DNA from: CBDESN01 sp965242495
Lineage (GTDB): Bacteria; Pseudomonadota; Alphaproteobacteria; MPNO01
Assembly: GCA_965242495.1 (NCBI GenBank)
Contig: OZ251446.1
Coordinates: forward strand, 62,001 to 126,000
Reading direction: 5' to 3'
DNA: 64,000 nucleotides
Shown here: in pieces, positions 1-8,717 of the stretch
Layout: every line of letters starts with the position of its first letter
How positions within the stretch are numbered: position 1 is the stretch's first letter
Translations under genes and position numbers: made by a program
The notes under the pieces: model-generated
Seen by the model: only the letters and a program-made list of their open reading frames with translations
What the model was told of the DNA's origin: nothing
Database searches by the model: none

Positions 1-3000
1 CCTCCAACGTCGCCCCCAACCGGCCCGTCACGTCGCTCGCATCCTTCATCGGAACCCGGACCCGCGGGCCGCCGGCCCTCTCCAGGTCCGTGAACGCCGA
101 CAACTCGACCCGCGACCACGCCACGCCCGCGCGCGGCGTCACCGACGCCCCGCCCACGGGCAGCCGCTCGCCGATCTCCACGCCCAGCGCATACCCCGCC
201 CCCGAAGCCCCCTTCTTCAGCAGCCCGCCATGCCTGTACGACTTGAGATCGACGTCGTAGGACGTCATCTGCGCCTGCGCCTCCGCGTAGAACCCTCCGG
301 CCAGCCAGGCGGCGGAGAGGCCCGCCCCCACGCCGTCCAGCTCGATCTCGCCCACGCTCGTCATCTCCGCCTTGCCCTGGAGCCCGTGTACCGACGCCCC
401 CAGCCGGCCTTTCTCGCCGACGAGGAGATCGACGCCCGCCCGCCCCACGCTCCGGCGGTGGTCGTAGGCGAGCGGCGTCGCCGTCGTCGCCCGTTTCGCC
501 CGCCATTCGCCCCGCGCCGCCGCCGCCTGCGCCCAGCCGCCATGCGCGTCGCGCGCCGCCGACATCCGCTCCGCCCAGGTCGGCAGGCGGTTCATCGCCA
601 GCAGCACCGAAGGCAGCGCCTCGTACAGGCGGCAGCGTCCGTCCATCGCCCCCGCGCAGGAGAACGCCGGCGGCGGCGGAGCTCCCGGACCCGTCCCCGG
701 ATCGTCCGGACCCGTCCCTGGGCCCCTTTCGGGATCATCCGGATCGTCCGGACCGCCCATTCCCCGATCCGGACCCATCCCCGGAGACGGCGGGCACTCA
801 CCGTCGACGCGGGGCTGGTCATCGGGACACGGCGGCGGCGGCCGCCGGGGAAGCCTGCTGGCGTCCAGCCTGCCCTCGTCGTCGACCGGTAGCGGCGGCT
901 CCAGGGAGTAACCGGTGGGTACGCCGTCCCGGTGCTCGCGGAAATGGACATTTTCGACGCTCAGAGGGTCATAGACGCCCACCATCCGCGCGTGCGCCTC
1001 TTCGGCATCCTCTCGGTACATGATGATGCCATCGGTGACCAAGGTCACCGTCACCATGGTCGCGTCTGTAGCGCCGCCCTGGATGGTGCGGGCGGCGCCG
1101 TTGGCCTCCACCTTCCCGTTCAGGCCGACGATGACGCTGCCGCCAGCGGGCAGATCCACCGCCGCATCGCCGCCCGCGCCGCCCCTCACCTCGCCGTCGA
1201 TGAACAGGTGCGCCGGACCCGGGTCGTTCACCTTGATCGCGACGCCCGAGGAGCCGGCGTACACCTTGCCCCCCTCCATGACGATGACCGCGCCGCCGCC
1301 CGAGAGGTGCACCGCCGCGTCCGTCCCCCCGGTCACCGTGCCCGCAACGGTGACGAGCTGGTTGAGCAGGGGAACCGCATCCGCACCCTCTCCGTGCGTC
1401 ACCGCCACGAGCTCGTCGGGATCATCGCCTTCGGCGAAGCCGGGCGTGTACTTCCTTTCCAACATCAGGCCCGGCCCCGCGTTGGCGACGTAGACGCCAG
1501 CCATGCCGCCGGTCACGCTCGCGCCTTCGGCAACCTTGACGGAAATGCCGCCGTTGTCGTCGTGGGGCGTCACGTAGTAGGCGCGGATTCCGTCGCCCCG
1601 CGAGTCGATGGAGCCTCCGTTCACGGCGATGCGGATGTCGCCGACGTTGAAGTTCTCCAGCAGCGCCCGCACCTCGCCTTTCCAGGCATCGCCGTAATAA
1701 TGGATGCCGGCGCCGGTGGTGGGCAGGTCCCCCAGCGCCTCGTTCAGCGCCTCCAGGTCGACGCCCGTCGTCAGCGCCTCGAGAATCGCCTTCTCGTCCG
1801 CCGAAAGCCCGCGCCGGAGCAGGTCCCGCAGGAAGGTTCGGCGATCGCCGTCGTCCTCCGTCAGGTATGTCTTGATCTCCGCGTCGCTGTATTCCCCGTC
1901 GTCATCGGCGTCCACGTCGTCGTCGGCCGGCAGCCGCCTTACGAAATTCTCGTCCTCGAGCATCTCCCGGAACTGACTCACGATCAGCGCCGCGCGATCA
2001 CTGTCCGTGGGGTCGACTTCTCCGGGGTTCCGGGAGTCCAGCAGCGCCCGTTGCGCCTGCACGACCATCAGCGCGCTCGGGTCGTCGCCCTCCGCCACCT
2101 TCGCGAGCAGGGCGTCCAGATCCATGACCCGCGCCTCGATCCCCGCCGCCTGCCCGTAGCGGTGTGGGAGATCCCCGGCCTCCACGCCCCGGTGTTGCTC
2201 CACGCCCGTCGCATCGAGAGCGATCGCCGGGAAGCGGCCGACGTCGTCCGGGGCGGTCTGGGCCGTGGTCCCGAGCGCGAAGGTCCCCGTCCAGATGACG
2301 TCGATCAGTGGCTGGTCCGACGCCGCGCGCGTCTCGCCCGACGCGCTTTCGCGCGTCACCTCGGCCAGAACGCCCGTCCGGGCCGAAATCGTCCCGCCCT
2401 GGGCGATCTCGATCTGCCCGGCGTTGTTGTTCTCGTCCTCGCCGAGGGTGGCGAAGAGGCCGGCGTGGCGCCTGGATATGGCCGTGGCGCCGGCGGCGAT
2501 GGTGACGCTGACATCGCCTGTGCCGGCGTTGACGGCCTGGATGGCCGTCGTGTTCGTGCCGGTGGTTTGCACCGTGCCGCCCATGATGGAGACGCTCACG
2601 GTGCTGGCGTCGCTCGCCGCGTTCTGGGCGAGGATGGCGGACGAGGCCGAGCTCAGCACCGTGCCGCCGCTGTTGGTGACGGAGACGGCGCCGGAACCCA
2701 GCCTGGAAACGAAGATGGCCCGCTGGCTCGCCGTGATGTCGGCGGCGTTGTCGATGGCGACGCTGCCGGTATAGCCGGCGTGGTCCTGGACGTAGATGCC
2801 GTTGAAGTTCCCCGTCCCGGGCGTGATCGAACCGCCGGTGGTGGTGATGGAGACGTCGCCCGCCGTGGCCATGCTCGTCTTGTGGACGTGGATGCCGTGA
2901 CTCCCCGACGACGTGATGGTGGGGCCGCTCCCGGCCGCGGCGCTTGCGGCCGTGCCCTGGACCGTGACGGTGCCCGTGCCTCTGCTCTCGATGAAGACGC

Positions 3001-3877
3001 CTTGCGCCGCCGACATGATCGCGCCGCCGGTCGCCGTGAGGGTGACGGCGCCGTTGCCCTCGGCGCGCATATGGATGCCCCGCTGGGTCGAGGTCGTCGC
3101 CGTGACGTCGCCGCTGGTGGTGACGACCATGGGGCCCGCGCCTTGCGTCACCAGAAGCATGCCGGGGGAGTTCGTCGAGGACGTCGAGGTGATGGCGCCG
3201 GTGTGCGTGATCGTCAGGGTCCCGGCGCCTTGACGCGCGGCTTCGATGCCCTCGTAGTTGGCGTAGATGGTCCCGGCGTTCGTGACCGCGCCGTCGCTGG
3301 GACCCGCTCGGATCCGGATGCCGTGCTCGCCTATCGAGCTGGTCGAGGATCCGATCGTCACCTGGCTCCCGACGTCAATGGCGACCGTGCCGGGGCTCCC
3401 CAAATTATCGATACTGGCGCCGCGCCCGGTCCCCGTCAGGCTGACGGCGCCCGCGGCGCCGGCATTGGTGCCGACGTTGATTGCGTAGTTGCCGGAAGCG
3501 TTGATGTCCTCGGCGATTATGCTGAGGCTCGGGTAGGTGGTGTTCCCCGAGATCGTGGTCGCCGACCCGCCCGGGACGTTGATCGTGACGCTGGCGCTGC
3601 CTTGCGCAACGAAGTGGACGGTGCTGTGCGCCGCGTTGTTGCAGGTGATCGTGCTGGTGGTCGGTACGGCAAATGCCGTTCTCCCGCAGCCCTGCCCCCA
3701 CGCCGCGTCCGGGGCCAGCAGCAGCGCCGCCGCCGCGAGCAGCGCGGCGCCCAGCGCGCCGGAGAAGCAGGCGTGGCCAGGCTTCCCGCCCGCCGCTTCC
3801 AGAAGGCGGGCCTTCATTTCAGAACCTCCATGTGCTGCGGAGGAGGGGGGATGCCTGCTGTCGGTGTTTCCAGCCAT
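1..3877 (-). CDS. Autotransporter (type Va), C-terminus cut by window edge
   Basis: The frame is open from about 3.88 kb to position 1, giving roughly 1,290 residues before the edge. In order I see a signal peptide (hydrophobic Ala/Leu core, likely cleaved after AWG), a long Gly/Ser/Thr/Ala/Val-rich passenger of beta-helix type, a helical insert around 1.7-2.1 kb with an EF-hand-like loop (1877-1912), more beta-helix, a Pro/Gly/Asp linker near 680-850, and the start of the beta-barrel domain (LPSVLLAMNRLP, a typical entry). Family knowledge: the barrel inserts in the outer membrane and exports the passenger. Two in-frame ATGs, at 3877 and 3817, each have GGAGG seven bases upstream; I give the longer form. 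The barrel's last strands are outside the window. The passenger's function is unknown; adhesin is a guess. Confidence 0.9.
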   Translation of the reverse strand, partial: MAGNTDSRHPPSSAAHGGSEMKARLLEAAGGKPGHACFSGALGAALLAAAALLLAPDAAWGQGCGRTAFAVPTTSTITCNNAAHSTVHFVAQGSASVTINVPGGSATTISGNTTYPSLSIIAEDINASGNYAINVGTNAGAAGAVSLTGTGRGASIDNLGSPGTVAIDVGSQVTIGSSTSSIGEHGIRIRAGPSDGAVTNAGTIYANYEGIEAARQGAGTLTITHTGAITSTSSTNSPGMLLVTQGAGPMVVTTSGDVTATTSTQRGIHMRAEGNGAVTLTATGGAIMSAAQGVFIESRGTGTVTVQGTAASAAAGSGPTITSSGSHGIHVHKTSMATAGDVSITTTGGSITPGTGNFNGIYVQDHAGYTGSVAIDNAADITASQRAIFVSRLGSGAVSVTNSGGTVLSSASSAILAQNAASDASTVSVSIMGGTVQTTGTNTTAIQAVNAGTGDVSVTIAAGATAISRRHAGLFATLGEDENNNAGQIEIAQGGTISARTGVLAEVTRESASGETRAASDQPLIDVIWTGTFALGTTAQTAPDDVGRFPAIALDATGVEQHRGVEAGDLPHRYGQAAGIEARVMDLDALLAKVAEGDDPSALMVVQAQRALLDSRNPGEVDPTDSDRAALIVSQFREMLEDENFVRRLPADDDVDADDDGEYSDAEIKTYLTEDDGDRRTFLRDLLRRGLSADEKAILEALTTGVDLEALNEALGDLPTTGAGIHYYGDAWKGEVRALLENFNVGDIRIAVNGGSIDSRGDGIRAYYVTPHDDNGGISVKVAEGASVTGGMAGVYVANAGPGLMLERKYTPGFAEGDDPDELVAVTHGEGADAVPLLNQLVTVAGTVTGGTDAAVHLSGGGAVIVMEGGKVYAGSSGVAIKVNDPGPAHLFIDGEVRGGAGGDAAVDLPAGGSVIVGLNGKVEANGAARTIQGGATDATMVTVTLVTDGIIMYREDAEEAHARMVGVYDPLSVENVHFREHRDGVPTGYSLEPPLPVDDEGRLDASRLPRRPPPPCPDDQPRVDGECPPSPGMGPDRGMGGPDDPDDPERGPGTGPDDPGTGPGAPPPPAFSCAGAMDGRCRLYEALPSVLLAMNRLPTWAERMSAARDAHGGWAQAAAARGEWRAKRATTATPLAYDHRRSVGRAGVDLLVGEKGRLGASVHGLQGKAEMTSVGEIELDGVGAGLSAAWLAGGFYAEAQAQMTSYDVDLKSYRHGGLLKKGASGAGYALGVEIGERLPVGGASVTPRAGVAWSRVELSAFTDLERAGGPRVRVPMKDASDVTGRLGATLE

Positions 3878-4344
3878 CTCGGAACCTCCCTCGAGACCAG
3901 CCCGACTCGAACCGTTCACGCCGCCGCGCGACGCCATCCCGGACCGTCGTATGGTCCGACTTTGCAAACAACCCTGTTTTACACGCAAGCTTCGCGAATG
4001 TCGCGCGCGATGGCGGCCGGACCGTGGAGAACGTTCGGCCGATGAGCAGTCGCGACGCTCGCCGTCCACTCCCAGGCGCCGGCGCCGGGAGTATCGCCCG
4101 CGCCATCGTCGACCCGTCGCTCCGCGACGCCTTCCGGGCAGGGCTCGCCGCTCCCGAACCCCAAGAGATATCCTGCTTCTCCGTAATCCTCATCCAGAGA
4201 CGGGGATGCCGCAGGGTCCGTTTTCGCGGGTGTGAAGGAATCCTGGCGTTTGCGGTTGGGTCGTGATTCCGCGTGTGTTCGGTCGGGCGTAGCGAAGGAG
4301 GACGCGCGCTTGCGGACGGCCCTGCAATGGCGTAGCTTCGTCCC
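3878..4344. other. Intergenic region with repeat copy A1
   Basis: This 467-base gap lies between the divergent autotransporter and DUF1640 genes. I see no coding sequence. It should hold the autotransporter promoter, but no clear -35/-10 pair stands out. It includes one copy of an 80-base repeat at 4141-4222. Confidence 0.6.
4141..4222 (+). repeat. Dispersed repeat A, copy 1
   Basis: About 80 bases (key run CCCGAACCCCAAGAGA, then TCTCCG, AATCCTC and GAGACGGGGA) match 4728-4810 with a few substitutions. The two copies flank the broken DUF1640 gene in the same orientation. Confidence 0.75.
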
Positions 4345-4675
4345 ATGACCGTGATCGCTCCCGCCGCCGGCTTCGACACGCTGGCCTATGCGCGCCGCCT
4401 CAAGGAGGCCGGCGTATGAAGCCCAGGCCGAAGCGCACGCCGAAGCCGTCCGCGACGCCGTGACGGAAGGCGTCGCCACCAAGGCCGACCTCGACAAGGG
4501 ACTCGCCGCGCTCAGGGCCGACCTCGACAAGGGACTCGCCGCCGCCAAGGTCGACCTCGCCGATCTCGAAACGCGGTTGACGGTCCGCTTCGTCGGCATC
4601 GCCGTCGGGATCGTGCTCGCCAATGCCGGCTTGACCTTCGCCTTGCTCAAGCTGCTTCCGCAGGCCGCGCCATGA
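4345..4675 (+). pseudogene. Frameshifted DUF1640-type coiled-coil membrane protein
   Basis: An ATG at 4345 opens MTVIAPAAGFDTLAYARRL, a typical DUF1640 (CCDC90-like) start, and runs into TGA near 4417. The family continuation (EAQAEAHAEAVRDAVTEGVA) resumes one frame over, open from about 4388 to 4675. The rest reads as KADLDKGLAA-type coiled-coil repeats and a C-terminal membrane helix (about 20 residues) ending LLKLLPQAAP. One extra base therefore splits the gene. An intact relative lies at 58099-58650. Translation could start at the internal ATG at 4388, leaving a 95-residue protein that keeps coil and anchor. The stop overlaps (ATGA) the start of a second, shorter degenerate copy at 4672-4727. 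Confidence 0.7.
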
Positions 4676-5017
4676 CCGCAACCGGCTTCGACGCCTGACG
4701 CCGCCGCCAAGGCCGACTTCGACAAGGGGGCTCGCCGCCCCCGAACCCCAAGAGACATCCTGTTTCTCCGCAATCCTCGTCCCGAGACGGGGACGCCGCA
4801 GTGTCCGTTCACATTCCTTCCCCCTGCAAAGGGGGGGGGAGGTACAGGCCGGATGGAAAGGTAACGGTTTGAACCGGATGGATGGGTGACGGGTCGGAGG
4901 GGATGAATCGGCTGGCGGACGCTCTTCATGCGGAGGCCTCGGGATTTCTTCACGCGCTCGAAAGCGGGAATCCATTCCTCAAACGGACTCTGAGTTCCCC
5001 GAGCCGCAGTATGTTGC
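4676..5017. other. Gap: DUF1640 relic and repeat fragments
   Basis: No intact gene. At 4672-4727 is a DUF1640 start (MTATGFDA, then stop, then KADFDKG in another frame). Repeat A copy 2 follows (4728-4810), then a G-run near 4830-4842, a partial copy of the 125-base repeat B (about 4940-4975), and the motif CTCAAACGGACTCTGA (4978-4993) shared with the fic and immA loci. Confidence 0.6.
4728..4810 (+). repeat. Dispersed repeat A, copy 2
   Basis: Second copy of the 80-base element at 4141-4222, beginning in a degenerate DUF1640 fragment. Confidence 0.75.
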
Positions 5018-5311
5018 GTGTTGGCCAGTCGGGTATGTAAGCCCCATTTGTTCGATCTCCACGATCTGGTCGGCGGCGCGGAGGAGCTCTTCGACTCGCT
5101 GGGGCTGGTGGCGTGCGTCGATCGAAGCGCTGGTCCGCTACGCGCGCACGCGCGGCAACGCCGCGGCCGCCGGCGCGCCAGGATGTTCTTCGCCGTTTCG
5201 AGACAGGACATGGCGCTTCTCCACGGTTTCATCAAGAAAACCCAGGCGACGCCCCGGAAAGAACTCATGCTCGCCCAGCGTCGGATGAAGGAGTACGACC
5301 GCCATGTCTGA
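5018..5311 (+). CDS. HigB/DUF891-like toxin, probably damaged N-terminus
   Basis: Only the last 45 or so residues are recognisable. ARMFFAVSRQDMALLHGF followed by KKTQATP and a basic RMKEY tail is the usual end of RelE/HigB-superfamily (DUF891) mRNA interferases. The first half of this 97-residue frame does not resemble the family and may have come from a frameshift or recombination. The stop overlaps the start of the antitoxin-like gene (5304) by eight bases, the usual toxin-first higBA arrangement. I infer a dead module, because the partner is truncated too. Confidence 0.45.
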   Translation: MLASRVCKPHLFDLHDLVGGAEELFDSLGLVACVDRSAGPLRAHARQRRGRRRARMFFAVSRQDMALLHGFIKKTQATPRKELMLAQRRMKEYDRHV

Positions 5312-5437
5312 AAAGAACCCGCGCGTCGGATCGACGCTCGAATCCTTGCTCCGGGAAGATGGCCTCCACGAGGATGCGAAGAACTACGCGGTCAAGTCGG
5401 TTCTTGCTTACAAGCTGGCGCGGGCGATGGAAGCCTC
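5304..5437 (+). pseudogene. HigA/Xre-type antitoxin, truncated by IS remnant
   Basis: MSEKNPRVGSTLESLLREDG and the following NYAVKSVLAYKL resemble the N-terminus of the antitoxins that pair with DUF891 toxins. The helix-turn-helix part should follow. Instead, after about 5425 the sequence is the complement of an IS5-family transposase, so the DNA-binding half is lost. The frame continues open to 5606 through antisense transposase sequence. Confidence 0.55.
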
Positions 5438-5701
5438 GAAGTCCTTGGCGAGGCGGCGGTTGCGTCTCAACCGGGCGAAGCTGCGTTCGACGACCCAACG
5501 TCGCGGCGGCAGGGCGAAGCCGGCCGCAGCATCGGGCCGCTTGATGGTCTCCAGCCGCCGCCTTCCGATCTCGCGCAACGCGCCGCCGGGTTTCTGCCCG
5601 GCATAGGCGACGGCGGTCATGGCCGCGAGCAGGCTTCCGGCCATGGCGAGACCGGATACCGACCGGCGCGATGGGCCGCGTCTCGCATGCGTCTGAATCA
5701 C
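5412..5701 (-). mobile_element. IS5-family transposase C-terminal remnant
   Basis: The minus-strand frame reads PPRRWVVERSFARLRRNRRL followed by AKDFE, the C-terminal signature of IS5-family DDE transposases, preceded by the usual EIGRRRLETIKRPDAAAGF stretch. Only about 95 residues remain; the catalytic N-terminal part and the last tail are missing. The upstream end (GATGGGCCGCGTCTC then CATGCGTCTG) recurs at 13869-13962 and about 33583-33620, so all three are relics of one IS type. It interrupts the antitoxin at 5304. Confidence 0.75.
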
Positions 5702-5784
5702 GATGTGGCCTGCGCCCGTGCAAATCCCGCCGCCTTTCGGCTACCTTCATTCGTCGGATCTCCGGAGGTCGGGCTGCGTTGTTC

Positions 5785-7917
5785 GTGCGAACCCCCATCG
5801 CCGGGGCGGTCGCGGAAGCGGCCGCGCGGGTGGGCCGGATGCCCGCGGCGGAACGGGATCGCTGGCCGCTATGGCTCCCGGTCTGGTTCGGCGCCGGCGT
5901 CGCCTTCTATTTCGCCCTGGCGAGCGAGCCGCCGGGCTGGCTCGGCCCGTCCGGCGCCGCGGCGGCGGCGCTGCTCGCATGGTTCTGGCGCCGCCGGCCG
6001 GGCCTGGCCCTGCCGGCGCTTCTGCTCGGTGTCGCTTCCGCCGGCTTGGCGACGGCGCAGTTCCAGAGCGCTCGCATCGCCGCGCCGGTCCTCGAGAAGC
6101 GCATCGGGCCGATCGGGCTGACCGGCCGGGTGGCGAGCGTCGAGCCGCTCCCGTCCGGTCATCGCGTCTTCCTCGATTCGATCGCGTCGCCGGGCCTGCC
6201 CGGCGAACGGACTCCGGAGCGGGTAAGGCTCAAGGCCTATGCGATACCCGCGGCGCTGCGGCCGGGCGATCCGGTGTCCGTGCGCGCGGTCCTCTCGCCG
6301 CCGCCGGGCCCCGCGATTCCCGGCGGCTACGACTTCGCGCGCCGCGCCTTTTTCGAGCGCCTGGGCGCGGTCGGCTTCACCGTGGCCCCGCTCCGCATCC
6401 TGGATCGCGGCCGGGCGGACGGCTTCTCCTGGCGCATCGCCCTGGCCGGTCTCCGCGCGCGCGTGACCGCGCGCATCCACGCCGCCCTCGATCCGCCCAC
6501 GAGCGCGGTGGCCGCGGCGCTCATGACCGGCCAGCGCAAGTCGATCCCCGCCGACGTGCTCGCGGCGATGCGCGATGCCGGCCTCGCCCATCTCCTGGCG
6601 ATCTCCGGCCTGCATATCGGGCTGATCGCGGGCATCCTGTTCTTCGGGCTGCGATTCGCGCTCGCCGCCGCCGAGCCGTTGGCTCTCCGCCATCCGATCA
6701 AGAAATGGGCGGCGGCGGGCGCGCTCGCCGGCGCGTTCGCGTATCTGCTGCTCTCCGGGGCTACGATCCCGACCCAGCGGGCGTTCCTCATGCTGGCCGT
6801 GGTGCTCGCCGCCGTCTTCCTCGACCGCGCCGCGATCTCGATGCGCCCGGTCGCCTGCGCGGCCATGCTGGTCCTCCTCCTCGCCCCCGAAAGCCTGGTC
6901 GGGCCGAGTTTTCAGATGTCGTTCGCCGCGGTGATCGCCCTGGTCGCGGCCCACGAGATCATCGCGCCGAGGCTCGCCTTGTGGCGCGCCGACGGCGGCC
7001 GGATACGGCGGGTGGGGGCCTATTTCGTCGGCGTCGCCGCGACGACCCTCATCGCCGGACTCGCGACCGCCCCGTTCGCGATCCATCACTTCAACCGGCT
7101 CGCTCTGTACGGGCTCGCCGCCAATCTCGTCGCCGTGCCGGTGACCGGTCTGTGGATCATGCCCTGGGCGGTATGCGCCTTCGCCCTGATGCCGTTCGGG
7201 CTCGAACCCCTGGCGTTGGCGCCGATGGGGTGGGGCATCGATGCGGTCGTCGCCGTCGCCCGCGTCGTCGCCGGCTGGCCCGGGGCGGTCGCGGTGCTGC
7301 CGGCGTTGTCGCCCGCGGGGTTCGCGCTCGTCGTCCTCGGCGGACTATGGTTGTGCCTGTGGCGTACCGGCTGGCGCCTCGCCGGGGCCGCGGCGATCGT
7401 CGGCGGGCTCGCCATGCTGGTCTCCGCGCGGACGCCCGACGTCCTGGTGAACGAGCGCGGATCGTTGATCGCGATACGCGGCGAAGACGGCCGCCTCGCC
7501 CTCTCCTCGACGCGCCGCGCCCGATACGAAGGCAAGGCTTGGCTCCGCCATTTCGGTCAGCGCGCCGCCGCGCCCTGGCCGGGCGAGGGCGGTTCCGGCG
7601 GCGGGCGATTCGCATGCGACGGTCTGGGCTGCATTCTGCGGGTCCATGGGTCGACGGTGGCGATCGCGCGCTCGACCGCCGCCCTCGACGAGGATTGCCG
7701 CATCGCCCGCCTCTTGATCGGCGTCGTGCCGGTGCCGCGGCGGCGCTGCCCCGGTCCGGTCCGGGTGATCGACCGTTTCGACCTGTGGCGCCATGGCGCG
7801 CACGCGATATGGATCGATCGGGACCGGATCCGCGTGAGGAGCGTCGGAGAGGCCCGGGGCGTCCGGCCGTGGACGCCGCGCCGGGCCGCGCCGACGGCCG
7901 GTCAATACCGTCGATAG
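5785..7917 (+). CDS. comEC: ComEC/Rec2-type DNA uptake channel protein
   Basis: Predicted polytopic inner-membrane protein, about 710 residues, the family that passes single-stranded DNA into the cell in natural transformation. The competence-domain motif LLAISGLHIG falls near residues 271-280, followed by many hydrophobic segments to about residue 540. A DUF4131-like N-terminal part precedes it. The C-terminus (RVIDRFDLWRHGAHAIW) is short, and I see no HxHxDH motif, so the metallo-beta-lactamase domain of Bacillus ComEC is absent. The start is uncertain: GTG 5785 fits the family length, ATG 5839 is possible, and upstream codons run into the IS remnant. It converges on lexA; the 3' ends overlap by 16 bases. 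Confidence 0.9.
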   Translation: MRTPIAGAVAEAAARVGRMPAAERDRWPLWLPVWFGAGVAFYFALASEPPGWLGPSGAAAAALLAWFWRRRPGLALPALLLGVASAGLATAQFQSARIAAPVLEKRIGPIGLTGRVASVEPLPSGHRVFLDSIASPGLPGERTPERVRLKAYAIPAALRPGDPVSVRAVLSPPPGPAIPGGYDFARRAFFERLGAVGFTVAPLRILDRGRADGFSWRIALAGLRARVTARIHAALDPPTSAVAAALMTGQRKSIPADVLAAMRDAGLAHLLAISGLHIGLIAGILFFGLRFALAAAEPLALRHPIKKWAAAGALAGAFAYLLLSGATIPTQRAFLMLAVVLAAVFLDRAAISMRPVACAAMLVLLLAPESLVGPSFQMSFAAVIALVAAHEIIAPRLALWRADGGRIRRVGAYFVGVAATTLIAGLATAPFAIHHFNRLALYGLAANLVAVPVTGLWIMPWAVCAFALMPFGLEPLALAPMGWGIDAVVAVARVVAGWPGAVAVLPALSPAGFALVVLGGLWLCLWRTGWRLAGAAAIVGGLAMLVSARTPDVLVNERGSLIAIRGEDGRLALSSTRRARYEGKAWLRHFGQRAAAPWPGEGGSGGGRFACDGLGCILRVHGSTVAIARSTAALDEDCRIARLLIGVVPVPRRRCPGPVRVIDRFDLWRHGAHAIWIDRDRIRVRSVGEARGVRPWTPRRAAPTAGQYRR

Positions 7918-8600
7918 AGTCCGACCAGCCTGCCTTGCACCTTGACCTGATCGGGACCGAAGATGCGGGTTTCGTGGGCCGGATTCGCGGGTTCCAGCGC
8001 GATCGAGGCGCCCTTTCTCCGCAGCCGCTTGAGCGTCACCTCGTTCTCCGGCGCCAGGGCCACCACGATGTCGCCGTTGTCCGCCGTATCCATCCGGCGA
8101 ATGATCGCCACGTCGCCGTCGAGAATCCCGGCGTCGATCATCGAATCGCCCGCCACCTCCAGCGCGTAATGCTCGCCGCCATCGACCAGACTGGCGGGAA
8201 CGTCGAACGTCTGCGTGTTGTCCCGCAGCGCCTCGATCGGCATCCCCGCGGCGATCCGGCCATAGAGCGGAAGCTCGACCGATTCGGCGTCGCGCATGGC
8301 TCGCGCGCCGCCGATCGCGACGGAGAAGTCGCCCTCGATCACGTTCGGGGCGAAGCGCGCGCCGCCCTCCGCGTCCCGCTTCGCGTTCTCCGGCCGCCGC
8401 AGCACTTCCAGCGCCCGCGCCCGGTAGGGCAGGCGGCGGATGAACCCGCGCTCCTCCAACGCCGTGATCAGCCGGTGGATACCGGATTTCGACTTGAGCC
8501 CGAGCGCGTCCTTCATCTCGTCGAAGGAAGGCGATACCCCCTGCTCGAGGATATGCGCGTCGATATACGTCAACAGCTCGTATTGCTTGCGCGTCAGCAT
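7902..8600 (-). CDS. lexA: LexA SOS repressor
   Basis: 232-residue repressor and self-cleaving serine protease of the SOS response. The N-terminal winged helix starts MLTRKQYELLTYI, with the recognition region PSFDEMKDALGLKSKSGIHR. The cleavage site is Ala118-Gly119 (RIAAGMP), the catalytic serine is S153 (AGDSMID) and the lysine is K191 (VTLKRL), so the protein is complete. The start was chosen by GGAGG eight bases upstream of ATG 8600; an upstream TTG in frame is ignored. It is the last gene after moaC-moeA, but the 117-base gap with an SOS-like box suggests its own promoter and autoregulation. Confidence 0.97.
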   Translation of the reverse strand: MLTRKQYELLTYIDAHILEQGVSPSFDEMKDALGLKSKSGIHRLITALEERGFIRRLPYRARALEVLRRPENAKRDAEGGARFAPNVIEGDFSVAIGGARAMRDAESVELPLYGRIAAGMPIEALRDNTQTFDVPASLVDGGEHYALEVAGDSMIDAGILDGDVAIIRRMDTADNGDIVVALAPENEVTLKRLRRKGASIALEPANPAHETRIFGPDQVKVQGRLVGLYRRY

Positions 8601-8631
8601 GTCGTTTGCCTCCAACCTGCCGCTATATGTC

Positions 8632-8646
8632 GAACGAAACCAAAAC
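8632..8646 (-). promoter_or_regulatory. Probable LexA operator (SOS box)
   Basis: On the minus strand this reads GTTTTGGTTTCGTTC, a GTTT-N7-GTTC direct repeat one base from the alphaproteobacterial consensus GTTC-N7-GTTC. It lies 32 bases upstream of the lexA ATG, where autoregulation would act. Confidence 0.6.
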
Positions 8647-8717
8647 CGACATACATGTTCTAGTTAGGTTCCCGCCGCGCGTCAAGCACCGAAAAACGGC
8701 GCCGGCGCGCGCCCGTT

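Noticed and set aside
932..4045. 1,037-codon plus-strand open frame
   Set aside because: Exactly antisense, in register, to the autotransporter; its translation is His/Arg/Val-rich with no family signature. High GC makes long antisense frames common here.
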